Notes under the pieces: generated by a model
Told to the model about the DNA's origin: nothing
Database searches by the model: none
What the model saw: only the letters and a program-made list of their open reading frames with translations
From: an uncultured bacterium
Lineage (GTDB): Bacteria > Nitrospirota > Thermodesulfovibrionia > Thermodesulfovibrionales > Dissulfurispiraceae
DNA length: 64,000 nt
Direction: 5' to 3'
Assembly: GCA_937949555.1 (NCBI GenBank)
Contig: CALEDV010000034.1
Location: 1-64,000, forward strand
Translations under genes and position numbers: made by a program
In this document: piece after piece, positions 1 to 7,924 of the stretch
Numbering within the stretch: position 1 is the stretch's first letter
How the letters are laid out: each line of letters begins with the position of its first letter

Positions 1-144
1 GAACGAATCTTAAGACTATGAACTGCTCCAATATTCATGCCATTTACCGTCACTGAGGTCAGTGTTTTGCCAGAGTTTGGGATAAAGGATATAATGACAA
101 AGTCTGATCCAGTATATGAAATGGTAGCAGAACAAGTGGAAGGA

Positions 145-320
145 GGGTGGGGTCAGGTCTTGAAATATAATGTAACATGCTGATATAGCTAATCCAAAGG
201 GCGAATATCCGGGGCAGCACAGCATGTAACATCTTAAGGTATGGAGAGACTATCTTAGCTCAGCTAATATTAAGGCAGGTTGAACTTAAAAAACTGATGA
301 ATCAAGACCTGACCCCACCC
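145..320. repeat. MITE-like element with 19-bp perfect terminal inverted repeats
   Basis: Positions 145-163 and 302-320 are perfect 19-bp inverted copies of each other (core GGGTCAGGTCTTGA / TCAAGACCTGACCC). They enclose 138 bp with no convincing gene; the inner part carries a smaller inverted pair, ACATGCTG (175-182) and CAGCATGT (221-228). Short non-coding DNA between perfect inverted ends is what a non-autonomous miniature element or a REP-type (RAYT-mobilised) palindromic unit looks like. From memory, GGGGTCAGGTCTTGA-like ends recur near Y1-type transposases in other genomes, but none is present here. No target-site duplication was identified. Confidence 0.5.
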
Positions 321-339
321 AAATGCCTCCTGAAGAGAT

Positions 340-376
340 TGTCCAATTTGGCACAGCAGTTGTCCCATTTTGGACA
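340..376. promoter_or_regulatory. Two tandem activator-binding palindromes (upstream activating sites)
   Basis: Two 16-bp elements of the form TGTCC-N6-GGACA lie side by side: TGTCCAATTTGGCACA at 340-355 (one arm imperfect) and TGTCCCATTTTGGACA at 361-376 (perfect arms). Their centres are 21 bp apart, two helical turns, so two dimers would bind the same DNA face. They lie about 109-130 bp upstream of the start predicted from the sigma-54 promoter at 451-467, the usual distance for enhancer-binding proteins. The GTC-N8-GAC frame is shared with the palindromes around the FleQ-like gene at 47948. The regulator is not identified. Confidence 0.5.
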
Positions 377-450
377 GACTTTCTGTTGCATGGATAGCGA
401 TATTGTCTGCAACCCTTGAATATGTATGTATAATCCAAGGCAAAACCTAA

Positions 451-467
451 TTGGTATGTTCATTGCA
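451..467 (+). promoter_or_regulatory. Sigma-54 (-24/-12) promoter
   Basis: TTGGTATGTTCATTGCA has GG at 453-454, exactly ten bases, then GC at 465-466, with TTGG and TTGCA boxes as in the sigma-54 consensus. Transcription should start near 478. The tandem palindromes upstream supply the activator sites this sigma factor needs. The first downstream structure is an intrinsic terminator at 545-581, so the immediate product appears to be a short RNA and not the mRNA starting at 716. Confidence 0.6.
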
Positions 468-477
468 GTATGTATAA

Positions 478-581
478 AGACATTGATGAATGCGCAAACT
501 TGCAGAGGATATATCGATGACTTACCCCCCCATCCTTTTTTAAGGCGCCCTCTAAATTAATTAGGAGGGCGCATATTTTTT
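478..581 (+). ncRNA. Candidate sigma-54-dependent small RNA, ~104 nt
   Basis: The predicted transcript runs from the sigma-54 start (about 478) to the U-tract of an intrinsic terminator (581). It carries a run TTACCCCCCC at 522-531, followed by ATCCTTTTTT, which is complementary to purine-rich Shine-Dalgarno sequences. A 24-codon ORF (486-560) lies within it but has no ribosome-binding site and runs into the terminator stem, so a leader peptide is the less likely reading. The alternative is a terminated leader of the operon at 716, with readthrough under some condition. No known RNA family was recognised. Confidence 0.4.
545..581 (+). terminator. Intrinsic terminator
   Basis: An 8-bp GC-rich stem, GCGCCCTC (545-552) with GAGGGCGC (565-572), closes a 12-nt AT-rich loop and is followed by ATATTTTTT. 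It lies 135 bp upstream of the first gene of the respiratory operon and about 70 nt downstream of the sigma-54 start. Confidence 0.7.
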
Positions 582-662
582 AAGATTACAGCATAACAAA
601 GGTCTCGCATTTCAGCAGGACCTAACCTAAATAAAAAAGGAGGGAAGGAGACGCTTTTTTAG

Positions 663-690
663 TTGGCTTTGGGTATTTAAAGATTACTAT
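663..690 (+). promoter_or_regulatory. Weak sigma-70-type promoter candidate for the respiratory operon
   Basis: TTGGCT (663-668) and TACTAT (685-690) are separated by 16 bp, each matching four of six consensus bases. A start near 697 would leave a leader of about 20 nt containing the strong AAAGGAGGAAAAGG ribosome-binding site of the gene at 716. The match is weak. It is proposed mainly because the terminator at 545-581 implies that the operon needs its own start. Confidence 0.25.
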
Positions 691-715
691 CTAAAAAATT
701 AAAGGAGGAAAAGGG

Positions 716-2020
716 ATGAGACGAACTTGGTTATCGCTGGTCATTGCCCTTGCGGCAACAATCTTTATGATGTATCAAAACGGTGCCTTTGCGCAGAAAC
801 CTGCCGATACAAAGGCAGGGCCAAAGAAAGAGGCGAAGTCTGAGGCTAAACAAGAGGGCAAGACAGAGGAAAAGAAGGCCGAGGAGGCAAAGCCTGCTGA
901 GGCACAGTCAATAACATTGGAGATCGACAAGACTACCCTCAACAATGGCGGTACTATTAATGTAAAGGGTATTGCCCCTGCAGGCAAGCCTGTTTACCTT
1001 GAGGTCTGGGCAGAGCCAAAGGTTAGGGCATCAAGGTTTGATGCAGATGTAGATAAGGATACAGGCAAGAGACCCTATATACTTTACATGACCGATGAGA
1101 TGCCGGCCTATTACAAGATATTTACGCCAAAGGATAAGAAAGAGGCCTTTGAGCAGAACAAGAAAGAGGGCAGGAAGTGGAGTGTTTCAAAGGCATTGAA
1201 GGACACAGGTGCAGACATTGCCTATTCTGTCCCCGGAAAGATAAAGATAGACCGCTATCAGGCTACATTTATTGGCAGCGTGGTTGGTTCAAGGGGAGAT
1301 CTGCTTGCCCCTATGGATGAAAAGGAAAATAAGCGGCGCTCAATGCAGCTTATCAAGGCAAGGTTTAGGGATATTGGCAAGGTTTTGGGACCCGATGTAG
1401 AGGTCAATCCTGACGGCACTTATAAGGCTGCTATCAAGATAAGGGATGGTCTTGCCCCTGGGAAATATTACATTGTTGCAGTGGCTGACAAGGGCGTGAA
1501 GAGTCAACCTGTGACCTTCGAGAACAATATAAGCTTCCCTGTAATGTATCTCAGCAATGCAGGCACAAGCCTGAATATTATTGGTCCCTTTGTGCTGGTA
1601 TTATTAATAGCCACTTTTGGAGTGCTTATGGGAGCTGGTGGAGGATTTATCATCAATCCACTGCTCGTTACTATCTACCCATTACCTCACACCATAGTAG
1701 CAGGAACAGTGATGCCCACAGTGCTCTTCTCTCAGGGCAGCGGTATATTGAATTATTCAAAGATCAAGTTTATCAACTGGAAGTTAGGCTGCACCATAGG
1801 CGCTGCCATGCTTTTAGGTGGTTTCATAGGACCTAAGCTCACAGAGATGATAACCCTGGATCAGTTCAAGTTTGTCTTTGGATGGATACTGATAGTGCTT
1901 GCTGCCCTCATGTTCTGGCAGACAACACCTGGTTATATTGAGAAGAACAAGAAGGAGCAGGCCATCTTGAAGGAATTCCAAAAGAGGGCAAAAGAAGCGG
2001 CTGCTAAAAAAGGAAACTAA
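716..2020 (+). CDS. TauE/SafE-type permease half with large extracytoplasmic domain
   Basis: 434 aa. The N-terminus is a signal peptide (MRRTWLSLVIALAATIF..., likely cleaved after AFA near residue 26), followed by a Lys/Glu/Ala-rich linker to about residue 65. A soluble, beta-rich domain without a recognised family covers roughly residues 65-275. The last ~150 residues hold four membrane segments with the glycine-rich MGAGGGFIINPL motif typical of one repeat of TauE/SafE (sulfite and sulfonate exporters, DUF81). The second repeat is encoded separately by the next gene, 11 bp downstream, so the two products probably form the full permease. AAAGGAGG precedes the ATG. The substrate (sulfite or another sulfur oxyanion) is inferred from the family and from the Mo enzyme next door. 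Confidence 0.7.
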   Translation: MRRTWLSLVIALAATIFMMYQNGAFAQKPADTKAGPKKEAKSEAKQEGKTEEKKAEEAKPAEAQSITLEIDKTTLNNGGTINVKGIAPAGKPVYLEVWAEPKVRASRFDADVDKDTGKRPYILYMTDEMPAYYKIFTPKDKKEAFEQNKKEGRKWSVSKALKDTGADIAYSVPGKIKIDRYQATFIGSVVGSRGDLLAPMDEKENKRRSMQLIKARFRDIGKVLGPDVEVNPDGTYKAAIKIRDGLAPGKYYIVAVADKGVKSQPVTFENNISFPVMYLSNAGTSLNIIGPFVLVLLIATFGVLMGAGGGFIINPLLVTIYPLPHTIVAGTVMPTVLFSQGSGILNYSKIKFINWKLGCTIGAAMLLGGFIGPKLTEMITLDQFKFVFGWILIVLAALMFWQTTPGYIEKNKKEQAILKEFQKRAKEAAAKKGN

Positions 2021-2031
2021 GGAGGAATACA

Positions 2032-2439
2032 ATGACAGTTGAATTTTGGGGTCAAGAGTTTAAGGTAAATATAGTCCTTGGATGTATTGGAGGATTCTTC
2101 ATAGCTGTGGCATCTTCGATGTTTGGCTTTGGCGGAGGCCCCTTCATGGTGCCCTTGATGACCGTTGGATTGGGTCTTCCTATGTATGTGGTCGTTGGAA
2201 GTTCATTGCTTGCCATATTCTTTAACTCCCTGATGGGCACTATGAGGCACTATCAGTTTGGCAACTTTGACCTTCTGTTCTTTTTGATAATGTTCCCTGC
2301 TGCAATACTTGCTGGTTTCATTGCCCCTCAGATTGCAAAAAGGGTCAGCCCCCTTGTAGTGAAGAGGGTTGCTGTAGTCGGATTGCTGTTGTTGGCGTTA
2401 AACCTACTCGGTATAGATATATTCTTCTTCTTGAAATAA
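2032..2439 (+). CDS. TauE/SafE-type permease, second half
   Basis: 135 aa, about half the normal TauE/SafE length. It has four predicted membrane segments, with the signature FGFGGGPFMVPLM in the first and GSSLLAIFFNSLMG in the second, the repeat motif of this family. It lies 11 bp after the preceding permease half behind AAGGAGG. The natural reading is that it supplies the other four-helix repeat of a heterodimeric permease. Both halves have clean starts, stops and ribosome sites, so this is a genuine split and not a recent frameshift. Confidence 0.7.
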   Translation: MTVEFWGQEFKVNIVLGCIGGFFIAVASSMFGFGGGPFMVPLMTVGLGLPMYVVVGSSLLAIFFNSLMGTMRHYQFGNFDLLFFLIMFPAAILAGFIAPQIAKRVSPLVVKRVAVVGLLLLALNLLGIDIFFFLK

Positions 2440-2446
2440 TGGCTCA

Positions 2447-2482
2447 GGTCTCCTTTGGGTCTATCAAAAACCCTGGGAGACC
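2447..2482 (+). other. Hairpin between permease and Mo-enzyme genes
   Basis: GGTCTCC (2447-2453) pairs with GGAGACC (2476-2482), with a possible inner GGGT/ACCC stem. No U-tract follows directly, so it is not a standard terminator. It could be an mRNA processing or stability element that separates expression of the permease genes from the Mo-enzyme gene. Confidence 0.35.
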
Positions 2483-2511
2483 CTATCAATCTTTAAAAAA
2501 AGGAGGGCTTA

Positions 2512-4602
2512 ATGAAAAAGGTTACTTACAGCACCTGCGAGATGTGCACTGGCAGATGCTCTGTGATGATAGAGACTGAAAATAATGTGGTAAAGCATGT
2601 CTGGGGCAATCCCCATGTGCATGGCGGACAGTGGTTGTGTGCAAGGGGCGCTGCTGCGAAGGCGATGCTCTATGATACAGAGAGGCCACAGCACCCTATG
2701 ATAAGGGATGGAGAAAGGGGTTCAGGTAGGTGGAGAAAGGCAACCTGGGATGAGGCAATAACATATATTACCGATAGGCTCAAGGGGATACAGGATACAT
2801 ACGGCGCTAAAAGCATTGTCTTGAGCGATAGGGGAGGACCTATGACAGAGTTTGAACGTGCCTTTATTGCTGCCATTGGTTCGCCAAACTATTTTAATCA
2901 CCATGCGACCTGTTCAAACAGTGTGCACAATGCCCATATGCTCTTTGCGGGGCACGCAAGAAACACCGTTGATTATGACTATCCAAACACGAAGTATATG
3001 CTTCTTTTCGGTAGAAATATCTATCAGTCCCTAAAAAGCTGGGAAGGCAAGCTCGTTGCCGATATGCAGGCCAATGGCGGTAAGATGGTCTGTATTGATG
3101 TAAGATGGAACTATACCGCTGCCAAGTCTGATGAGTTTTATATCATTCGTCCTGGAACAGACTATGCCCTTGCCTTGGCGCTTATAAACTACATTATAAG
3201 GGAGAACCTCTATGATGTGGAGTTTGTAAACCGCTGGACTGTTGGCTTTGAGGAATTGAAGAAATTTGTCCTGCCCTACACCTTAGAGTTTGCCGAAAAG
3301 GAGACTGGCATTCCAGCCCGTATAATGCGCAAGATTGCCAATGAGGCCTCTGACGCTAAGCCTCATGTGATATTCCACCCAGGATGGATGACCGCATGGT
3401 TCCAGACAGACTACTATCTGCGAAGGGCTATTTACACCCTAAATGCACTGATGGGAAGTTATGAGGCTGAGGGTGGTATTTATATGAACAAAAAGCCCGA
3501 TGAGTGCGGGCTGAAGATAAAGTCTCTATTGGCACAGGTGCCAAAACCCAAAGAGGAGAGATTTGACGGCGTAGGCACTAAGTTCCCCCATCTTAGTGAT
3601 CAGTGGGGTGTGGCACAGATGTTGCCCCATGTCATTAACAGTGGAGACCCTTATCCTGTTAAGGCATACATTGTAATGCGTCATGACCCCCTTGCCTCGC
3701 TCCCAGACCCTGAGTTTCAGAAGCAGGCCCTTAATAAGCTTGATCTGCTTGTGGCAGTGGATGTCAATTACAGCGAGACTGCATGGTTTTCTGATGTCAT
3801 ACTCCCAGAGAGCACCTTTATGGAGAGGACAGACCATGTATATGTAAGGAGTGGTTCAGGTCTGAAGCCCCACTATACGCTTATAAAGAAGGCCATTGAC
3901 CCTATCTATGACACAAAGGGGCGGGGTGAGATATTCAAGCTCCTTGGTGAGAAGATGGGTGTAGGCCAGTACTTCTTCTACGAGACCACCGAAGACCTTG
4001 TAAACTGGCAGCTTGAGGGCACTGGATACAATATAGACTCCTTTGACGCTACAGGGGTGCTTGAGCCTTCGAAGGAGCAGATATGGTATGACAGGAAGGA
4101 GAAATTAAAATTCAATACCCCTTCAAAGAAGATAGAGATTATATCTTCTAAACTCACTGAGTTCGGGATGCCTTCCTTTATACCCTATGAGACCCCTGAA
4201 AAACCTGAAGAGGGTTCCTTTAGGCTCATAACCAGCAAGACTGCTGTGCATACTCAGGGCAGGACTACGATGAATAATCCCCTGCTGCATGAGATCATGC
4301 ATGAGAATGAATTGTGGATAAACACCAAGGAGGCAAAGAAGCTCGGCATAAAGACTGGTGATTGGGTGGAGGTCTCTGTGGAGGATGTAAAGGAGAAGAT
4401 AAAGGCGAAGGTGGTGGACTATATCCATCCAGAGGCCGTCTTTATGTATCATGGCTTTGCCGATACAGTGCCAGTAAGGACCCGTTCTTTTAAAAGCAGC
4501 ACAGCCAGCGATGTGAGACTTCAAAAGGGTCTCCTGAAGGCTCCTATAGGCGGAAACTGTCCTTTGACTGAATGTATAGTCAAGGTCAGACCCCTCAGCT
4601 AA
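2512..4602 (+). CDS. Molybdopterin oxidoreductase, polysulfide/thiosulfate reductase (PsrA/PhsA) type
   Basis: 696 aa catalytic subunit of the Mo-bisPGD (DMSO reductase) superfamily. Cys9, Cys12, Cys16 and Cys43 form the N-terminal [4Fe-4S] site. Cys134 in NHHATCSNS is the likely Mo ligand: Cys followed by Ser, unlike the Cys/Sec-His of formate dehydrogenases. The C-terminal cofactor-binding domain covers about residues 575-690. The first cluster Cys is at residue 9, so there is no Tat signal and the enzyme should be cytoplasmic, unlike classical periplasmic PsrA/PhsA. A strong AAAAGGAGGG site precedes the ATG. The four-cluster ferredoxin and nuo genes follow; no PsrC-type membrane anchor is nearby. 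The substrate cannot be read from sequence; a sulfur compound is inferred from family and from the adjacent permease. Confidence 0.85.
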   Translation: MKKVTYSTCEMCTGRCSVMIETENNVVKHVWGNPHVHGGQWLCARGAAAKAMLYDTERPQHPMIRDGERGSGRWRKATWDEAITYITDRLKGIQDTYGAKSIVLSDRGGPMTEFERAFIAAIGSPNYFNHHATCSNSVHNAHMLFAGHARNTVDYDYPNTKYMLLFGRNIYQSLKSWEGKLVADMQANGGKMVCIDVRWNYTAAKSDEFYIIRPGTDYALALALINYIIRENLYDVEFVNRWTVGFEELKKFVLPYTLEFAEKETGIPARIMRKIANEASDAKPHVIFHPGWMTAWFQTDYYLRRAIYTLNALMGSYEAEGGIYMNKKPDECGLKIKSLLAQVPKPKEERFDGVGTKFPHLSDQWGVAQMLPHVINSGDPYPVKAYIVMRHDPLASLPDPEFQKQALNKLDLLVAVDVNYSETAWFSDVILPESTFMERTDHVYVRSGSGLKPHYTLIKKAIDPIYDTKGRGEIFKLLGEKMGVGQYFFYETTEDLVNWQLEGTGYNIDSFDATGVLEPSKEQIWYDRKEKLKFNTPSKKIEIISSKLTEFGMPSFIPYETPEKPEEGSFRLITSKTAVHTQGRTTMNNPLLHEIMHENELWINTKEAKKLGIKTGDWVEVSVEDVKEKIKAKVVDYIHPEAVFMYHGFADTVPVRTRSFKSSTASDVRLQKGLLKAPIGGNCPLTECIVKVRPLS

Positions 4603-4623
4603 TTAAAAGGAGGAAGAACATAA

Positions 4624-5136
4624 ATGAGCGAATATTACATCTATCAAGACCAAAGCAGGTGTATTGGATGTCACGCCTGCGAGGTTCACTGTAAGACTGA
4701 AAACGATGTGCCCGTAGGTCCAAGGCTCTGCAGGATAATTCCTGTAGGCCCTAAGAATGTAGGAGGTCAACTCAGGATCAACTTCATATTCATGCCCTGT
4801 TTTCATTGTGAAAAGGCCTGGTGTATGACGGCCTGCCCTACAGGTGCCATACAGAAGAGGGAAAAGGACGGGATTATGTTTATTGAGTCTTCCCTCTGTG
4901 TTGGTTGTAAGTCTTGTATTACTGCATGTCCATGGGGAGTGCCACAGTGGGATTCCACCACTGGAAAGGTCAGAAAGTGCGACTACTGCCGACACAGGAT
5001 TGATCAGGGTTTGAAGCCTGCCTGCGTAACTGGATGCACCACTGAGGCCCTACAATGGCTCACTCCTGAGGAGGCCTCCAGAATAAAGCGTGAGCGCTTT
5101 GCTATGGAGATAACTGAAAGGGGTGCGAGGTATTAG
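4624..5136 (+). CDS. Four-cluster [4Fe-4S] ferredoxin subunit (PsrB/HycB-like)
   Basis: 170 aa with sixteen Cys in four groups: 13/16/19/23, 59/62/67/71, 92/95/98/102 and 119/122/134/138, the pattern of electron-transfer subunits paired with Mo-bisPGD enzymes (PsrB, PhsB, HycB, DmsB). It has no signal peptide, matching a cytoplasmic partner. It lies 21 bp after the Mo enzyme behind AAAAGGAGG. It should carry electrons between the Mo enzyme and another redox partner; since nuoB follows, the peripheral arm of complex I is the obvious candidate (inference). Confidence 0.85.
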   Translation: MSEYYIYQDQSRCIGCHACEVHCKTENDVPVGPRLCRIIPVGPKNVGGQLRINFIFMPCFHCEKAWCMTACPTGAIQKREKDGIMFIESSLCVGCKSCITACPWGVPQWDSTTGKVRKCDYCRHRIDQGLKPACVTGCTTEALQWLTPEEASRIKRERFAMEITERGARY

Positions 5137-5217
5137 TCTAATCTAAAAAAACAGGGACACCCCCAGGGCTGACACAGCCGCTTATAGGGAGTGTCTCTGT
5201 TATTGCAATCAAGGATA

Positions 5218-5727
5218 ATGAGCACAATGACAAAAGATGTTACAGAGGATGTAAAGGTCATACCGGGCACAAATGCCTTCATATCAACTATCGATAAGGT
5301 GGTCAATTGGGGCCGATGTGGCTCTCTATGGCCCATGACCTTTGGTCTTGCCTGTTGCGCCATTGAGATGATGGCTGCAGGGGCTGCCCACTATGACCTT
5401 GACAGGTTTGGCATTTTATTTAGGGCATCACCAAGGCAGTCCGACGTGATTATCATTGCAGGGACTGTTACCTATAAGATGGCACCAGTGATTCGTAAGG
5501 TCTATGATCAGATGCCTGAACCCAGATATGTGATAGCTGTAGGTAGTTGTGCCTGTAGTGGTGGCATATTCAACACCTATAGCACGGTGCAAGGTGTGGA
5601 TTCATTCCTACCTGTGGATGTCTATATACCCGGCTGTCCGCCAAGACCTGAGGCGTTTTTTGAGGGGCTGATGAAATTACAAGACAAGATAAGGTCAGAG
5701 GAGTTTAAGTGGAGCAGATGGAGATAA
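5218..5727 (+). CDS. nuoB: NADH-quinone oxidoreductase subunit B
   Basis: About 169 aa. This subunit carries cluster N2, the last Fe-S centre before the quinone. Visible ligands, counted from this start, are Cys46 and Cys47 (LACCAIEM), Cys111 (GSCACSGG) and Cys140 (PGCPPRP). The start is uncertain: GTG at 5191 lacks a spaced ribosome site, while ATG 5218 and ATG 5227 both follow AAGGA at 5211. The homologous region begins near [15 protein letters not shown], so all choices keep the core. Its 3' end overlaps nuoD. Confidence 0.9.
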   Translation: MSTMTKDVTEDVKVIPGTNAFISTIDKVVNWGRCGSLWPMTFGLACCAIEMMAAGAAHYDLDRFGILFRASPRQSDVIIIAGTVTYKMAPVIRKVYDQMPEPRYVIAVGSCACSGGIFNTYSTVQGVDSFLPVDVYIPGCPPRPEAFFEGLMKLQDKIRSEEFKWSRWR

Positions 5728-6926
5728 CAGAAGGTCAAAACATTGGTTTACATACCCAAGAGTTGACCCTCAACATGGGGCCTCAGCATCCAGCTACCCA
5801 TGGAGTCCTTAGGCTTATCCTTGAGGTTGATGGAGAGGTGGTTAAAAACTGTATCCCCCATGTGGGGTATCTGCACAGAGGGGTTGAAAAGCTCGCCGAA
5901 TACCGTGCCTATCCCTCTGTGATGCCACTTACAGACAGACTTGATTACATCTCAAGCATGGTAAATAACATTGGCTATTGCATCGCCGTTGAAAGGCTTA
6001 TGGGCATTGAACCACCACCAAGGGCTAAATACATAAGGACACTCCTGTCAGAACTCACGAGGATTAGTAGTCATCTCTTGTGGTTAGCAACCCATGCCCT
6101 TGACATAGGGGCAATGACGGTCTTTTTGTATTGCTTCAGGGAGAGAGAATGGCTGCTGGAACTCTTTGAGATGCTTATTGGGGCACGATTGACCGTGAGC
6201 TACCCAAGGATAGGCGGAGTGAGGTGCGATGTCAATAGGGAATTTCTTTGCAACCTGAAGGAGTTTATTAAGGAGTTTCCCGATAGGATTGTCCAATATG
6301 AGACACTGATCGACCAGAACAGGATATGGCTAAAGAGGACAAAGGGTATAGGTGTCATTTCTGCTGAAGAGGCGGTGCGTTGGGGTCTTACAGGGGCTAC
6401 ATTGAGGGGATCAGGCGTCAATTACGATGTCCGCAAGAAGATGCCCTACGATGCCTACGATGAGATAGACTTTGACATCCCCCTTGGGTCCAATGGCGAT
6501 GTATACGACAGATACCGCTGCCGTATGGAGGAGATGAGGCAGTCTGTAAAGATCATCGAGCAGTGTCTTGATAGGATGCCAGAGGGGCCAATACTCGCAG
6601 AGGATGCACCAGACCTTGATATGAACCCCAGGGGACATAGGATGTTGGATGGAGAATTTTCGGTATGGGGTGCAGGTCTTGCCTTTACCGACGAGTTTGT
6701 AACTACCCCTAAGGGTGAACTCTACTCGGCCGTTGAGGCACCTAAGGGTGAACTTGGCTTTTATATCGTAAGTGATGGCACTGGAAGGCCTTACAGGATG
6801 AGGCTTAGGTCGCCATCATTTATTCATGCATCGGCCATACCGAGGCTTTGTAAAGGTCACTATATAGCAGATGTGATAGCCGTAATCGGTACAATCGATA
6901 TTGTTATGGGAGAATGCGACCGATGA
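5709..6926 (+). CDS. nuoD: NADH-quinone oxidoreductase subunit D
   Basis: 405 aa, full length for NuoD, which forms the quinone-binding pocket with NuoB. It has GPQHPATHG near residue 24, TDRLDYISS, and the C-terminal DIVMGECDR. The Cys pairs of [NiFe]-hydrogenase large subunits are absent, so this is a quinone reductase arm and not a hydrogenase. GTG 5709 is preferred because AGAGGAG precedes it with good spacing; ATG 5718 is the alternative. Overlaps with nuoB and nuoI suggest translational coupling. nuoC is a separate downstream gene, not fused. Confidence 0.93.
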   Translation: MEQMEITEGQNIGLHTQELTLNMGPQHPATHGVLRLILEVDGEVVKNCIPHVGYLHRGVEKLAEYRAYPSVMPLTDRLDYISSMVNNIGYCIAVERLMGIEPPPRAKYIRTLLSELTRISSHLLWLATHALDIGAMTVFLYCFREREWLLELFEMLIGARLTVSYPRIGGVRCDVNREFLCNLKEFIKEFPDRIVQYETLIDQNRIWLKRTKGIGVISAEEAVRWGLTGATLRGSGVNYDVRKKMPYDAYDEIDFDIPLGSNGDVYDRYRCRMEEMRQSVKIIEQCLDRMPEGPILAEDAPDLDMNPRGHRMLDGEFSVWGAGLAFTDEFVTTPKGELYSAVEAPKGELGFYIVSDGTGRPYRMRLRSPSFIHASAIPRLCKGHYIADVIAVIGTIDIVMGECDR

Positions 6927-7489
6927 CCTTCAGGGATATTGCCTATAAGGTCTTTTTTATAGAGATACTGAAGGGTTTAGCCCTTACACTCAAGGTCTTT
7001 TTCACAAAGCCTGTGACCATCAAGTATCCCCATGAAAGGAGACCAGTGTCACCGGGCTTTAGAGGTAGACACGCTATGGTCAGAGACCCTAAGACCGGCA
7101 AGGAACGATGTGTTGCCTGTATGAAATGTGCAATGGTCTGTCCGAGCCAGTGTATCTACATCAAATACACAGGCCAGGAGGGTGAGTCAAGGCATTTAGT
7201 CAAATACGAGATAGAGGCGTATAGGTGCATCTACTGTGGCTACTGCGTTGAGGTCTGTCCGATGAATGCTATAGTCTTAACGGAGCATTATGAATACGCA
7301 TCATACAAGAGAGAGGACAACTACTTTGACAAAGACAGGCTCCTTCAAAATTGGGATGAGCATGTAAGAAACATCAAGGCGGATAAATACTTTAACAAGT
7401 TTTGGAGACCCTTAGGCATTGACATAGGCAGACTACCTGCCAATAAAAGAGATGCTGTGGTGGAGATAAATGATAAAAGATCGGATTAA
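6914..7489 (+). CDS. nuoI: NADH-quinone oxidoreductase subunit I
   Basis: 191 aa. It binds the two [4Fe-4S] clusters N6a and N6b through Cys66/69/72/76 and Cys105/108/111/115, in the expected CxxCxxCxxxCP pairs. An N-terminal amphipathic stretch (residues 10-35) would sit on the membrane. The start overlaps nuoD by 13 bp. Because nuoEFG are missing, this protein is the likely entry point for electrons from the ferredoxin at 4624 or a soluble ferredoxin. Confidence 0.93.
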   Translation: MRPMTFRDIAYKVFFIEILKGLALTLKVFFTKPVTIKYPHERRPVSPGFRGRHAMVRDPKTGKERCVACMKCAMVCPSQCIYIKYTGQEGESRHLVKYEIEAYRCIYCGYCVEVCPMNAIVLTEHYEYASYKREDNYFDKDRLLQNWDEHVRNIKADKYFNKFWRPLGIDIGRLPANKRDAVVEINDKRSD

Positions 7490-7501
7490 CCTGCACATGC
7501 A

Positions 7502-7517
7502 AATGACAACGGTCATT
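7502..7517 (+). other. Small hairpin in nuoI-nuoA spacer
   Basis: AATGAC (7502-7507), the four-base loop AACG and GTCATT (7512-7517) form a tight hairpin in the 66-bp gap between nuoI and nuoA, one of the few gaps in an otherwise overlapping array. It may be an mRNA processing or stability site. Confidence 0.25.
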
Positions 7518-7555
7518 CCTGCAGAAACAGGGATCCATAAATGGATTAGGTAAAA

Positions 7556-7924
7556 ATGAATCCCGGAGAATACATACCAACCAATTATCTGCCAGTCTTG
7601 ATCACCATCATCGCTGCCACCCTTTTTGGGCTTGGGGCATTGATAGTAGGCGAGTTCCTTAGACTACGCAGACCTTACAGGGACAAGCTCGAGCCCTATG
7701 AGTCTGGCAATCCCCCTGTGGGCGATCCAGGCGAGCGGTTCTCCATAAGGTTTTATGTAATAGCAGTCCTGTTTGTGGTCTTTGATGTGGAGGCAGTGTT
7801 TCTGTATCCCTGGGCCGTTGCCTTTGGACAGATTGGTATTGTTGGCTTTTGGGCAATGATGATATTTCTGCTGCTAATCTTTTTAGGGTTTTTATACGAC
7901 TGGCGACGGGGTGCATTGCAGTAG
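7556..7924 (+). CDS. nuoA: NADH-quinone oxidoreductase subunit A
   Basis: 122 aa with three membrane helices. It contains the family loop KLEPYESGNPPVGD and the helix motif RFYVIAVLFVVFDVEAVFLYPWA with conserved acidic residues. NuoA contacts NuoH and NuoJ near the quinone cavity. It follows nuoI, not at the head of the operon as in E. coli, and its stop abuts the nuoC start. Confidence 0.93.
   Translation: MNPGEYIPTNYLPVLITIIAATLFGLGALIVGEFLRLRRPYRDKLEPYESGNPPVGDPGERFSIRFYVIAVLFVVFDVEAVFLYPWAVAFGQIGIVGFWAMMIFLLLIFLGFLYDWRRGALQ

Noticed and set aside
16-225. 69-codon minus-strand open frame near the window start
   Set aside because: No ribosome-binding site or family resemblance, and it runs through one end of the inverted-repeat element.
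486-560. 24-codon ORF inside the candidate small RNA
   Set aside because: No ribosome-binding site; its end lies inside the terminator stem; composition is unremarkable. Kept only as an alternative leader-peptide reading.
5709-6926. NuoD as a [NiFe]-hydrogenase large subunit (formate hydrogenlyase-type complex)
   Set aside because: The N- and C-terminal CxxC pairs that bind NiFe are absent, and NuoD quinone-site motifs are intact.
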